In this document: piece by piece, positions 25,799-34,724 of the stretch
Layout: every line of letters starts with the position of its first letter
Numbering within the stretch: position 1 is the stretch's first letter
Assembly (NCBI RefSeq): GCF_002943105.1
Contig: NZ_PTPZ01000009.1
Location: forward strand, 54,583 to 118,582
Reading direction: 5' to 3'
Source of the DNA: Cloacibacterium normanense
GTDB taxonomy: Bacteria; Bacteroidota; Bacteroidia; Flavobacteriales; Weeksellaceae
DNA: 64,000 nt
The notes under the pieces: generated by a model
Seen by the model: the letters and a program-made list of their open reading frames with translations, nothing else
Database searches by the model: none
What the model was told of the DNA's origin: nothing
Program-made: the position numbers and the translations under genes

Positions 25799-26449
25799 AT
25801 GCTGCTTGATTTACTGTTCCCGAACAGATGTCTACATTGTAATACCATCATTTCAAAAGACGAATTGGTTTGCCATGTATGTTTCCCTCAAATTAAGTTT
25901 TCTCATTTTAATTTCTACGAAGAAAATCCTCTGAAACAGAGATGTAAGCTTTTATTTCCCGTGAAAAATGCTTATGCTGTGATGGAATTTCAAGAAGAAG
26001 CATTGAGCCAGAAAATTATTCACCAACTCAAATATCGTTCTCAGGAAAAAGTTGGAAAAATCATGGCTGAATGGACTTTGGAAAGAATTTACCTTTCAGA
26101 AAAACCAGATGTTTTAATTACGGTTCCGCTTCATCCTAAAAAATTAAAAAAACGAGGTTATAATCAGTTGCATCTTTTTGCCGATATTCTATCTAAAAAT
26201 TGGGAAATCCCACATCATAAAGAAGCGCTCAAAAGAAATTCTTACCAAAAAGCACAAGCCCAAAAAGACAAATCTCACCGCGCCGAAACGAAATACGATT
26301 TCTCGCTCACCGAAGAAATTTCTGGGAAACATGTTTTGTTAATAGACGATGTTTTCACCACGGGAAATACAATAAGCGCCATTGCTTGGGAAATTTTGAA
26401 AAATCCAAGGAATGAAGTTAGCGTTTTGGTGATGGCTTTTGATTCGTAG
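25799..26449 (+). CDS. comF: ComF family phosphoribosyltransferase-like protein
   Basis: A 216-residue ComF protein: an N-terminal four-cysteine zinc module (CLHC and CHVC, about residues 11-35) followed by a type I phosphoribosyltransferase domain with the PRPP loop VLLIDDVFTTGNT near residue 180. ComF proteins assist natural transformation, probably in DNA uptake or recombination; the PRTase chemistry is unproven. It is convergent with upp, leaving only 3 nt between the stop codons, and no terminator is seen in that gap. Confidence 0.9.
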   Translation: MLLDLLFPNRCLHCNTIISKDELVCHVCFPQIKFSHFNFYEENPLKQRCKLLFPVKNAYAVMEFQEEALSQKIIHQLKYRSQEKVGKIMAEWTLERIYLSEKPDVLITVPLHPKKLKKRGYNQLHLFADILSKNWEIPHHKEALKRNSYQKAQAQKDKSHRAETKYDFSLTEEISGKHVLLIDDVFTTGNTISAIAWEILKNPRNEVSVLVMAFDS

Positions 26450-26452
26450 TGA

Positions 26453-27103
26453 TTATCTCTGTAATTTTTGTCCGTAAGACAAATCTCCTGCATCTCCTAA
26501 TCCTGGAGAAATATAACCTTTTGACGTAAGATTTTCATCGATGGCTCCTACCCAAATATGCGCATCTGGAAATGCATTGGAAAGTGTTTCTACACCTTGT
26601 TTACTTGCAATAACGGCTACAATGTGCAATTGAGAAGGTGTTCCGTGGTTTAATAAATCTTTCAGCGCTTCAATTAAACTTGCGCCAGTTGCTAGCATGG
26701 GATCTGCTACGATTAATGGTCTTCCGTCAACACTAGGACAAGTAAGATAATCTTGTTTGATAGAGAAATAATCATTGGCATCGTGTTTTCTGTAAGCAGC
26801 TACGAAACCACAGTCTGCTTTGTCAAAATAATTCAGAATTCCTTCAAAAAGCGGAACTCCTGCTCTCAAAATAGTCGTAATTACAGGTTGAACTGCAATT
26901 TCTTTCACCATAATTTTGTCTAATGGAGTAGAAATTTCTATTTCTTTGACTTCTAAACCTTTAGAAATTTCAAAAGCTGCAATTTCGCCGATTCTTTCCA
27001 TGCTTTTACGGAAATTGGCTCTATTGGTTTGTGTTTCTACGTTTCTTAGTTCGTTGATCCAAGAATTGACTAATGAGAAATTTTCTGATAATACGGTAAC
27101 CAT
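26453..27103 (-). CDS. upp: Uracil phosphoribosyltransferase
   Basis: Pyrimidine salvage: uracil plus PRPP gives UMP. The 216-residue protein has the PRPP motif LIVADPMLATGAS (about 131-143), the uracil-binding YISPGLGDAGDLSYG near the C-terminus, and the TILRAGVPL segment. Monocistronic; convergent with comF, possibly coincidental. Confidence 0.95.
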   Translation of the reverse strand: MVTVLSENFSLVNSWINELRNVETQTNRANFRKSMERIGEIAAFEISKGLEVKEIEISTPLDKIMVKEIAVQPVITTILRAGVPLFEGILNYFDKADCGFVAAYRKHDANDYFSIKQDYLTCPSVDGRPLIVADPMLATGASLIEALKDLLNHGTPSQLHIVAVIASKQGVETLSNAFPDAHIWVGAIDENLTSKGYISPGLGDAGDLSYGQKLQR

Positions 27104-27194
27104 GTTGTGCAGATTTGTTTAATTGAATATTTTACAAATTTATTGATATTTTTTGTCTGTTTAAAATGATTTTGAACATCAATTCGATTTTAAT

Positions 27195-27231
27195 TAAAAA
27201 CCCTTTCAGAATTTAGAATTCTAAAAGGGTT
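27195..27231 (-). terminator. Terminator after der
   Basis: AACCCTTTCAGAATTT pairs with AGAATTCTAAAAGGGTT with few mismatches, and the minus strand ends in T5. It lies right after the der stop codon. Confidence 0.78.
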
Positions 27232-27237
27232 GGTAAA

Positions 27238-28545
27238 TTATTTTTGTCTGAAATATACATCAATAGGAACTCCCGTAAAATCAAATTGCTTACGCAATTG
27301 GTTTTCGATGAATCTTCTGTAAGGTTCTTTCACATACTGTGGTAGATTACAGAAAAACGCAAATTGCGGAACTGGAGTTGGCAATTGGGTAATATATTTA
27401 ATTTTCACATATTTACCTTTGATTGCAGGTGGTGGAGTTTGCTCAATAATTGGTAATAAAATTTCGTTAAGCTTAGAAGTTTTGATTCTTTTCTTACGAT
27501 TTTCATAAACCATCATGGCAGTTTCTACCGCTTTTAAGATTCTTTGTTTTGTTAATGCAGAAACAAAAAGAATAGGAACGTCATTAAACTGAGCGATTTT
27601 TTCTTTGATTTTATTTTCGAAATCTCTCATGGTATTGGTTTCTTTTTCTACCAAATCCCACTTATTCACTACAATTACGATTCCTTTTCTATTTTTTTGA
27701 GCCAAAGAGAAGATGTTCATATCCTGAGACTCCCAACCTAAAGTAGCATCTACCATGATAATCACCACATCAGAATGCTCAATCGCTCTAATAGAGCGCA
27801 TTACTGAATAGAATTCTAAGTCTTCAGAAACTTTAGACTTTCTACGCATTCCTGCAGTATCTACCAACACAAACTCATGCCCGAATTTATTATATAACGT
27901 TTCGATGGAATCTCTGGTTGTACCAGCAATATCAGTAACAATGTTTCTGTTATCATCCAAAAGTGCATTGGTAAGCGTAGATTTTCCTACGTTTGGTCTT
28001 CCTGCAATGGTAATTTTAGGTAAACCTTCGAAAGGATCTTTGTATTCTGTAGTTGGGAAATCTGCAACTAGGTCATCTAACAATTCACCCGTTCCAGAAC
28101 CTGTAGCAGAAGAAAGCGTATAATATTTTTCTACTCCTAACTGATAAAATTCTGTAGCAGCAAGCATTTCTTTAGCAGAATCTACTTTGTTTACCACTAA
28201 ATATAGAGGTTTATTGGCTTTTCTTAAAAGATTATAGATTTCGTGGTCTATATCTTGAAGTCCTTCTTCTACGTTTACCATAAAAATGATAGAAGTGGCT
28301 TCATCTACTGCCAACTGAACTTGTTTACGGATTTCTTCTTCGAAGATATCATCACTACCTACATCATAACCACCAGTATCTATTACGGTAAAGTCTACTC
28401 CATTCCAGTCAGATTTACCATAATGACGGTCTCTGGTTACACCAGCTGTAGAATCTACGATGGCTTCTCTTCTTTCTAATAAACGATTAAATAATGTGGA
28501 TTTTCCTACGTTGGGACGCCCAACGATTGCAACGATATTACTCAT
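27238..28545 (-). CDS. der: Ribosome biogenesis GTPase Der (EngA)
   Basis: Essential GTPase with two tandem G domains needed for 50S maturation. P-loops GRPNVGKST occur near residues 9-17 and 182-190, with NKVD and NKWD specificity motifs and DTGG/DTAG switch II motifs in each domain. The C-terminal KH-like domain (about 350-435) follows. Length 435 residues is normal. It is single-gene with its own terminator; the 253-nt gap upstream holds an 11-bp-scale hairpin (CTCCCA/GGGAG near 28606-28620) but no gene. Confidence 0.97.
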   Translation of the reverse strand: MSNIVAIVGRPNVGKSTLFNRLLERREAIVDSTAGVTRDRHYGKSDWNGVDFTVIDTGGYDVGSDDIFEEEIRKQVQLAVDEATSIIFMVNVEEGLQDIDHEIYNLLRKANKPLYLVVNKVDSAKEMLAATEFYQLGVEKYYTLSSATGSGTGELLDDLVADFPTTEYKDPFEGLPKITIAGRPNVGKSTLTNALLDDNRNIVTDIAGTTRDSIETLYNKFGHEFVLVDTAGMRRKSKVSEDLEFYSVMRSIRAIEHSDVVIIMVDATLGWESQDMNIFSLAQKNRKGIVIVVNKWDLVEKETNTMRDFENKIKEKIAQFNDVPILFVSALTKQRILKAVETAMMVYENRKKRIKTSKLNEILLPIIEQTPPPAIKGKYVKIKYITQLPTPVPQFAFFCNLPQYVKEPYRRFIENQLRKQFDFTGVPIDVYFRQK

Positions 28546-28798
28546 AAAAATTGTATTAATAATCCCTAAAAATTATAAAATAGGATTAAGTTATTAATTA
28601 GGTATCTCCCACTTTGGGAGCCTTAAAATTTTTGCAAAGATAAGATTTTAAATTTATTTATTGAATAAGGTCATGATTTTCAATTCTAATGAAGAATTTT
28701 TTCGATGATATGAAATTCATAAAATTTGACTAAAAGGATGACAACTTAGAAAAATATGAATATATTTTGTAACTTCACACATCAAATAAAAACCAATC

Positions 28799-29290
28799 AT
28801 GAAAAAACTATTTTTTCTTTTAGTTCTGGCTTTTGCGTTATTACAATTTTTTCAAATTGATAAAACCAATCCACCAGTAGACAAAAACATGGATTTTTTA
28901 ACCATAAAAAAAACACCTGAAGATGTAGCTCAACTCATCAAAACAAGTTGCTATGATTGTCACTCAAACGAATCTACATATCCTTGGTATACCAATATTC
29001 AGCCATTCGGTTGGTTGGTAAAAGACCACATAGACGAGGGAAGAAAAGAACTTAATTTTTCTACATTTGCCACTTACAAACCACTAAGACAAGCTAAAAA
29101 ACTTAAAAAATCTGCTCACGAAATAGAAGAAGGCAAAATGCCATTAGAATCTTACCTTCTCATTCATCAAGATGCAAAACTTACTCCTGAACAAAAACAA
29201 AAACTACAGGCGTATTTCATTTCTATCAAAGAAGTAACTGCGATGATGAACAATCTAACAGATGAACAACTAAAAATTAAGGAAGAATAA
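28799..29290 (+). CDS. Haem-binding domain protein (c-type CxxCH)
   Basis: A 163-residue exported protein: hydrophobic N-terminal segment (about 4-18) and a haem-binding domain with CYDCH (about 44-48) in the context CYDCHSNESTYPWY, the signature of the 'haem_bd' family. It probably attaches c-type haem in the periplasm and may act in electron transfer or peroxide handling; the partner is unknown. The following DCC gene starts two bases after its stop, so they form an operon. Confidence 0.85.
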   Translation: MKKLFFLLVLAFALLQFFQIDKTNPPVDKNMDFLTIKKTPEDVAQLIKTSCYDCHSNESTYPWYTNIQPFGWLVKDHIDEGRKELNFSTFATYKPLRQAKKLKKSAHEIEEGKMPLESYLLIHQDAKLTPEQKQKLQAYFISIKEVTAMMNNLTDEQLKIKEE

Positions 29291-29291
29291 T

Positions 29292-29696
29292 TTGATAGAC
29301 CAAAATAAATTTTACCTCTTCTACGACGGAGACTGTGGTTTCTGCAATTTTTGGGTACATTGGATTTTAAAAAACGACTCCAAAGACCAATTCCTATTTG
29401 CTTCTTTACAAGGAAAATTTGGGCAAGAATTTCTAAAACAAAGAGGTTTAGAACAAGAAAACCTCAACACTATTTATCTCTGGAAGCCAGAAAAATATTA
29501 TCTCAACAAATCTAATGCAGCCATCACCATTGCCGAAAAATTAGGCGGAATATATTCATTAGCATCAATTTTTAGAATCATTCCTAGATTTTTGAGAGAT
29601 TGGGTTTATGATTGTATTGCAAGAAATCGCCATCGATTGATAAAGAATTCTTGCGCAATACTCACTCCAGAACAACAGAAAAAATTCATAGACTAA
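29292..29696 (+). CDS. DCC-family thiol-disulfide oxidoreductase-like protein
   Basis: A 134-residue DUF393/DCC protein named after its DxxCxxC motif, here YDGDCGFC with Asp12, Cys15 and Cys18. The CxxC suggests thiol-disulfide chemistry, though activity has not been shown for most members. It starts at TTG 29292, directly after the haem protein stop; no ATG is nearby and the family starts just before FYLFYDGDC. Coupled translation with the haem protein is likely. Confidence 0.85.
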   Translation: MIDQNKFYLFYDGDCGFCNFWVHWILKNDSKDQFLFASLQGKFGQEFLKQRGLEQENLNTIYLWKPEKYYLNKSNAAITIAEKLGGIYSLASIFRIIPRFLRDWVYDCIARNRHRLIKNSCAILTPEQQKKFID

Positions 29697-29742
29697 TTAC
29701 CGAAATTAGTGCTTTATCATTCTAATCACTATCTTTGCAATT

Positions 29743-30369
29743 ATGGAATACAATACACAAAGAACTCGTCTCCATTTACCAGAATATGGTCGAAATATTC
29801 AGCAGCTCGTAGAACGTTGCAAGGAACTTCCTACCAAAGAAGAACGCAACGAAATGGCTGCCGCAATTGTAGATTTCATGGGGCAGAGAAATCCGCACCT
29901 TCGTGACGAGGAAAATTATAAACATAAACTTTGGGATCATCTTTTTATATTAGCAGAGTATGACTTAGATGTAGATGCTCCCTATCCTTTCCCTACCAGA
30001 GAAGAATTAGCACAGAAACCCAATAAAATGGAGTACCCAAAACTTCAGGGAGATTATAAATTCTACGGCAAAAGCATCCTTCAATTGATAGACAAAGCCA
30101 TAGAACTAGAAGATGGAGAAGAAAAAGAAGCTTTGATAGAAGTAATTGCCAATAACATGAAGAAATCTTATAATGTGTACAACAAAGAACACGTACAGGA
30201 TGAGGTAATCTTCCGTCACTTAAAGGAACTATCAGAAAACAGATTAGACCTTACCAGTATAGATTCTCTCGAAAAAAGCAGAATTTATTACTCTACCAAC
30301 AAGAATAAAAACCAAAAAAACAACCCTAAAAAACGTTTCAACAACCATAATAAAAACCGAAAAAGATAA
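29743..30369 (+). CDS. DUF4290 family protein
   Basis: A 208-residue Bacteroidota-specific protein of unknown function. It is cytosolic, helical and acidic through about 170 residues, then ends in a Lys/Asn/Arg-rich tail (from about 178) that could bind nucleic acid. It overlaps the murA start by one base (TAATG), the conserved arrangement in this phylum, suggesting a cell-wall or division link. A TATCTTTG promoter element (29730-29737) ends only 5 nt before the ATG, so the message may be leaderless. Confidence 0.85.
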   Translation: MEYNTQRTRLHLPEYGRNIQQLVERCKELPTKEERNEMAAAIVDFMGQRNPHLRDEENYKHKLWDHLFILAEYDLDVDAPYPFPTREELAQKPNKMEYPKLQGDYKFYGKSILQLIDKAIELEDGEEKEALIEVIANNMKKSYNVYNKEHVQDEVIFRHLKELSENRLDLTSIDSLEKSRIYYSTNKNKNQKNNPKKRFNNHNKNRKR

Positions 30370-31682
30370 TGAGTGAAGCATTTCAAATAAGAGGAGGAAA
30401 AAAATTACACGGCGAAATCACACCACAAGGCGCAAAAAATGAAGCGTTGCAAATTCTTTGTGCAGTGCTTTTAACTGACGAAGAAGTGAGAATTAAAAAT
30501 ATTCCAGATATTCATGACGTAAACCGCCTTATCGAAATTCTGGGAGATTTCGGGGTGAAGATTACTAAAAATGCGCACGGTGATTATACTTTTAAAGCAG
30601 ACCAAGTTAACTTTGATTACATAAAATCTAAAGAATTTAAAAAAGATGGAGCCAAATTACGTGGTTCTATCATGATTCTTGGACCTATGCTTGCTAGATT
30701 TGGCGAAGCATATATGCCAACTCCAGGTGGTGACAAAATTGGAAGAAGAAGATTAGATACTCACTTTCAAGGATTTGTAGAACTCGGCGCAGAATTTAAT
30801 TATGACGAAACTGAATATTTCTATACTTTAAAGGCTAAAGAACTTCGCGGTAAATTTATTTTATTAGAAGAAGCTTCTGTAACGGGAACTGCCAATATCA
30901 TTATGGCTGCAGTTTTAGCCAAAGGAAAAACCAGAATTTACAATGCAGCTTGCGAACCTTACCTTCAGCAATTATGCAGAATGCTCAATAGAATGGGCGC
31001 AAAAATTGAAGGAATTGGCTCTAATTTATTAACCATCGAAGGCGTTTCTCATCTTCATGGAACAGAGCACACCATGCTACCAGATATGGTAGAAATTGGT
31101 TCTTGGATTGGTCTTGCAGCAATGACACGTTCTGAAATGACCATTAAAAATGTACATTGGAACCAATTAGGAATTATCCCGAATGTTTTCAGAAAATTAG
31201 GAATTCAATTGGAACAAAGCGGTGATGACATCTACATTCCAGAACAAGAACATTATAAAATTCAAAAATTTATTGACGGTTCTATTTTGACGGTTTCAGA
31301 CGCACCTTGGCCAGGATTTACACCAGATTTATTGTCTATCGTTTTGGTAGTGGCTACTCAAGCCAAAGGAACTGTTTTGATTCACCAAAAAATGTTTGAA
31401 TCGAGATTATTCTTTGTAGATAAATTGATTGATATGGGCGCTCAGATTATTCTGTGTGATCCTCACAGAGCAACTGTAGTAGGTCTTAACCATGAATTCC
31501 CATTGCGTGGAACCAACATGACTTCGCCAGATATTAGAGCAGGAAATGCACTTCTTATCGCGGCACTTTCTGCAGAAGGAAAATCAATTATCCATAACAT
31601 TGAACAAATTGACAGAGGTTATGAAAACATCGATGGAAGACTAAAAGCTATAGGAGCAGATATCGAAAGAATTCAATTATAA
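30369..31682 (+). CDS. murA: UDP-N-acetylglucosamine enolpyruvyl transferase, Asp-type
   Basis: First committed enzyme of peptidoglycan synthesis (UDP-GlcNAc plus PEP). Full length at 437 residues, with Lys23 in GAKNEAL matching the conserved active-site Lys. The residue equal to the catalytic and fosfomycin-reactive Cys115 of E. coli is Asp122 (PGGDKIGRRRLD; codon 30732-30734). Cys-to-Asp variants keep activity and resist fosfomycin in organisms that have them naturally, so intrinsic resistance is predicted. It is coupled to DUF4290 and followed by a strong terminator. Confidence 0.95.
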   Translation: MSEAFQIRGGKKLHGEITPQGAKNEALQILCAVLLTDEEVRIKNIPDIHDVNRLIEILGDFGVKITKNAHGDYTFKADQVNFDYIKSKEFKKDGAKLRGSIMILGPMLARFGEAYMPTPGGDKIGRRRLDTHFQGFVELGAEFNYDETEYFYTLKAKELRGKFILLEEASVTGTANIIMAAVLAKGKTRIYNAACEPYLQQLCRMLNRMGAKIEGIGSNLLTIEGVSHLHGTEHTMLPDMVEIGSWIGLAAMTRSEMTIKNVHWNQLGIIPNVFRKLGIQLEQSGDDIYIPEQEHYKIQKFIDGSILTVSDAPWPGFTPDLLSIVLVVATQAKGTVLIHQKMFESRLFFVDKLIDMGAQIILCDPHRATVVGLNHEFPLRGTNMTSPDIRAGNALLIAALSAEGKSIIHNIEQIDRGYENIDGRLKAIGADIERIQL

Positions 31683-31685
31683 AAC

Positions 31686-31716
31686 AAAACGCAACTTTTT
31701 CAAGTTGCGTTTTTTA
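31686..31716. terminator. Terminator after murA
   Basis: AAAACGCAACTT (31686-31697) and AAGTTGCGTTTT (31702-31713) form a 12-bp stem with a short loop and a T-run that runs into the stop codon of the convergent DUF1801 gene. Confidence 0.85.
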
Positions 31717-32172
31717 TTTCTTCACAAAAGCATTTTCATACTTTTCAATCCAATCTTGTGGAGTCATTTTTCGAGCCAATTCTCCAATCAATTCATACGG
31801 AATATCCTCGGGTTTTTTAAAACGCATACAAGATTTCCCCATGTCTAATTTTTTTTCAGAATATTTCGAAAACTCTTCTTGAAACCAATGCAAGAGTTTT
31901 TCATCAGCATAAATTCCCATGTGATAAAGATTAATAGAATTTTTCTGCGAAGCTATACTAAGAAATGGCAAAGGCAATTCTGGAGTACAATGATAACCTT
32001 TAGGATACATACTTTTCGGAACTACATAACCTATCATTCCATAGCTCAACTGTTCTTCGAAACCATTAGGTAAATTTTCAGAAATAATTTTTCTCAATTT
32101 TTCTATGGGTTCTTTTCGCTCTTCGGGAAGATTTTCTAAATATTCTTGAACAGATTGGGCTTCTATTTTCAT
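31714..32172 (-). CDS. DUF1801 / YdhG-like protein
   Basis: A 152-residue cytosolic protein of the DUF1801 (YdhG/YjbR-like) type, with the small alpha-beta fold and the family's EYLENLPEERKEPIEKLRKII start and GKSCMRFKKPEDIPYELIGEL segment. Some relatives are called iron chaperones, but evidence is thin. The true start is ATG 32172 (MKIEAQSVQEYL); a TTG two codons earlier is less likely. Convergent with murA. Confidence 0.8.
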   Translation of the reverse strand: MKIEAQSVQEYLENLPEERKEPIEKLRKIISENLPNGFEEQLSYGMIGYVVPKSMYPKGYHCTPELPLPFLSIASQKNSINLYHMGIYADEKLLHWFQEEFSKYSEKKLDMGKSCMRFKKPEDIPYELIGELARKMTPQDWIEKYENAFVKK

Positions 32173-32276
32173 TTTCAATTTTTATCAAATTTAAAAATAA
32201 ATCAATACATTACCTCTTCGAGATACCACTACTTCATCAAAAAATTTCATTACTTTTGTGCTACAAAATTTCAGAT

Positions 32277-33470
32277 ATGCCAAAAACATCAGTAAGAGCA
32301 GGAAGAATGCCTGCTTCACCAATTAGAAAGTTAGTTCCTTATGCGATTGCTGCTAAAGCAAAAGGCACAAAAGTGTATCACCTGAACATTGGTCAACCAG
32401 ACATCGAAACGCCAAAAACCGCTCTTGATGCACTGAAAAATATCGATTTAAAAGTTCTAGAATACGCCCTTTCTGAAGGAAATTTAGAGTACAGAAAACA
32501 ATTAGAAAAATACTACCATTCTCTTGGTTTTACCGATTTAACTACGGATAATTTCATTGTAACCAATGGTGGTTCTGAAGCACTAAATTTTGCACTTTCT
32601 GTATTGTGTGATGACGGAGACGAAATCATTATTCCAGAACCTTATTATGCGAATTATAACGGATTTACCAATGCTATTGGCGTAAAAGTGGTAGCCGTTC
32701 CTTCTACTATTGATACTGGTTTTGCTTTACCTTCTATTGAAGAATTTGAGAAGAAAATTACAGATAAAACCAGAGCAATTATCGTTTGTAACCCTGGAAA
32801 TCCTACTGGTTATCTCTATACCAGAGAAGAATTACAAAAATTAGCAGAAATTGCTTTGAAACATGATATTGTTATCATTTCAGACGAAGTTTACAGAGAA
32901 TATGTTTATGATGGCGAGAAGCAAGTATCTATGCTAGAATTTCCAGAAATTGCGGAACATTCTATCATCATCGATTCAGAATCTAAGCGTTATTCTATGT
33001 GTGGCGTAAGAATTGGTTGTTTGGTTACTCGTTCTAAAACGCTTCATGATGCTGCCATGAAATTTGCTCAGGCAAGACTTTCTCCAGTGCTTATTGGTCA
33101 GATTTTAGCAACTGCAGCACATGATAATGACGCAGAATACATTCAATCGGTTCGCGAAGAATATACCAAACGTAGAAATCTTTTGGTAGAATTATTAAAC
33201 GAAATTCCGGGTGTGAAATGCCCAACTCCAAAAGGTGCATTTTACTGTGTAGCAGAATTACCAGTAGAAGATGCAGATGATTTTGCACAATGGTTACTCG
33301 AACATTTTTCTGACAATGGCGAAACCGTAATGGTAGCACCAGCTTCAGGTTTTTATTCGGTTCCAGAACTCGGGAAAAAACAAGTAAGAATTGCTTACGT
33401 TCTAAAAGAAGAAGACTTGCGAAGAAGCGTAGAATTAATCAAAATCGCTTTAGAGCAATACAAAAAATAA
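32277..33470 (+). CDS. PLP-dependent aminotransferase class I/II
   Basis: A 397-residue fold-type I aminotransferase, most like aspartate/aromatic aminotransferases. PLP-binding Lys237 lies in SESKRYSMCG, with NPGNPTG (substrate/PLP phosphate) and the ISDEVYREYVYDG aspartate upstream. Start at ATG 32277 (MPKTSVRAGRMPASP): an upstream in-frame candidate lies within a TACTTTTG promoter element (32251-32258), which cannot be translated. Amino acid specificity cannot be told from the sequence alone. Confidence 0.9.
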   Translation: MPKTSVRAGRMPASPIRKLVPYAIAAKAKGTKVYHLNIGQPDIETPKTALDALKNIDLKVLEYALSEGNLEYRKQLEKYYHSLGFTDLTTDNFIVTNGGSEALNFALSVLCDDGDEIIIPEPYYANYNGFTNAIGVKVVAVPSTIDTGFALPSIEEFEKKITDKTRAIIVCNPGNPTGYLYTREELQKLAEIALKHDIVIISDEVYREYVYDGEKQVSMLEFPEIAEHSIIIDSESKRYSMCGVRIGCLVTRSKTLHDAAMKFAQARLSPVLIGQILATAAHDNDAEYIQSVREEYTKRRNLLVELLNEIPGVKCPTPKGAFYCVAELPVEDADDFAQWLLEHFSDNGETVMVAPASGFYSVPELGKKQVRIAYVLKEEDLRRSVELIKIALEQYKK

Positions 33471-33480
33471 AAATTTTTAA

Positions 33481-33506
33481 AAACGGACTTCGGTTCGTTT
33501 TTTTTT
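33481..33506 (+). terminator. Terminator with UUCG tetraloop
   Basis: AAACGGAC-TTCG-GTTCGTTT (33481-33500) is followed by T-rich sequence to 33506. The cUUCGg loop makes it unusually stable. Confidence 0.85.
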
Positions 33507-33612
33507 GATTTAATCAATTTCCTTTTCGCAAAACTTATTTTCAGTAAATTTGTAAAATTAGAAACTGAAGGCTTCGCAAATACTTTGCAGTCAAAAAGAC
33601 TTTTGAAAAAAA

Positions 33613-34632
33613 ATGAAAATTCAAGAAAATATCTCTTTAAAGAATTACAATACATTTGGTGTCGAAGCAAAAGCACATTATTTTGCCGAAGTACATGATT
33701 TACACGAGCTAAAATATGCCACAGAATTTGCCAAAATCAATCATATTAAAATCCTTTTTTTAGGTGGCGGAAGCAATTTGCTCTTCACCCAAGATTTTGA
33801 TGGATTGGTCATTAAATTAAATTTAAAAGGGATTTCCGAAGAAATTTTAGACGAAAATCATGTGCACGTTTCTGCAAAAGCGGGAGAAAACTGGCATGAA
33901 TTTGTACTGTACACACTTTCTAAAAATTATGGCGGATTAGAAAATCTTTCCCTCATTCCGGGAAATGTGGGAACTTGTCCTATTCAGAATATTGGCGCTT
34001 ATGGAACAGAAATTAAAGACCATTTCGTTTCTTGCAAAGCTCTAAATTTAGAAACTTCAGAAATTGAAGAATTATCATTGGAAGATTGCAAATTCGGTTA
34101 CAGAGATTCTATCTTTAAAACTTCTGCCAAAGGAAAATATGTAATTGTAGAAGTCACGTTTAAACTGACTACCCAAAACCATCACATCAAAACAGAATAT
34201 GGAGCAATTTCTACAGAATTAAAAAATTTAGGAATTGAAAATCCTACTATTCAAGAGGTTTCTAAAGCGGTAATTAATATCAGACAAAGCAAACTGCCCA
34301 ATCCTGCCGAAATTGGAAACGCTGGAAGTTTCTTCAAAAACCCAAGCATTCCTTTGACACAATTTGAAAATTTAAAGGAAAAATTCCCAGAAATTCAAGG
34401 GTATGCCAATGGAAATTTTGTAAAAGTTCCTGCAGGTTGGCTCATAGAAAATGCAGGCTGGAAAGGCAAACAAATAGGAAATGTAGCTTCTCATAAATTA
34501 CAAGCCTTGGTCATCATTAACGCCACTGGAAACGCATCAGGAAAAGAAATTTACGATTTCTCTACGCAGATTATTGACTCTGTAAAAGAAAAATACGGAA
34601 TAGAACTCGAAAGAGAAGTGAATATTTTATAG
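33613..34632 (+). CDS. murB: UDP-N-acetylenolpyruvoylglucosamine reductase
   Basis: FAD-dependent reductase completing UDP-MurNAc synthesis. Full length at 339 residues, type I MurB. FAD-binding motifs FLGGGSNLLF and LSLIPGNVGTCPIQNIGAYG are visible; catalytic Ser lies in NAGSFFKNP (about residue 238) and the C-terminal Glu in ELEREVNIL. A TAAATTTG element (33545-33552) lies 60 nt upstream. It is far from murA and the rest of the mur genes. Confidence 0.95.
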   Translation: MKIQENISLKNYNTFGVEAKAHYFAEVHDLHELKYATEFAKINHIKILFLGGGSNLLFTQDFDGLVIKLNLKGISEEILDENHVHVSAKAGENWHEFVLYTLSKNYGGLENLSLIPGNVGTCPIQNIGAYGTEIKDHFVSCKALNLETSEIEELSLEDCKFGYRDSIFKTSAKGKYVIVEVTFKLTTQNHHIKTEYGAISTELKNLGIENPTIQEVSKAVINIRQSKLPNPAEIGNAGSFFKNPSIPLTQFENLKEKFPEIQGYANGNFVKVPAGWLIENAGWKGKQIGNVASHKLQALVIINATGNASGKEIYDFSTQIIDSVKEKYGIELEREVNIL

Positions 34633-34724
34633 AGTTATCAATAAAATCAATTGATTAATTCGTCACATTGAATCTCAGAAAACTAATCACTAATGCTTAT
34701 ATTTGCGCAAAATTAAAAGTAAAA

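Noticed and set aside
34668..34724. TTG start at 34668 for the RibB protein
   Set aside because: The TATATTTG promoter element at 34698-34705 lies inside this extension; ATG 34725 starts the conserved domain.
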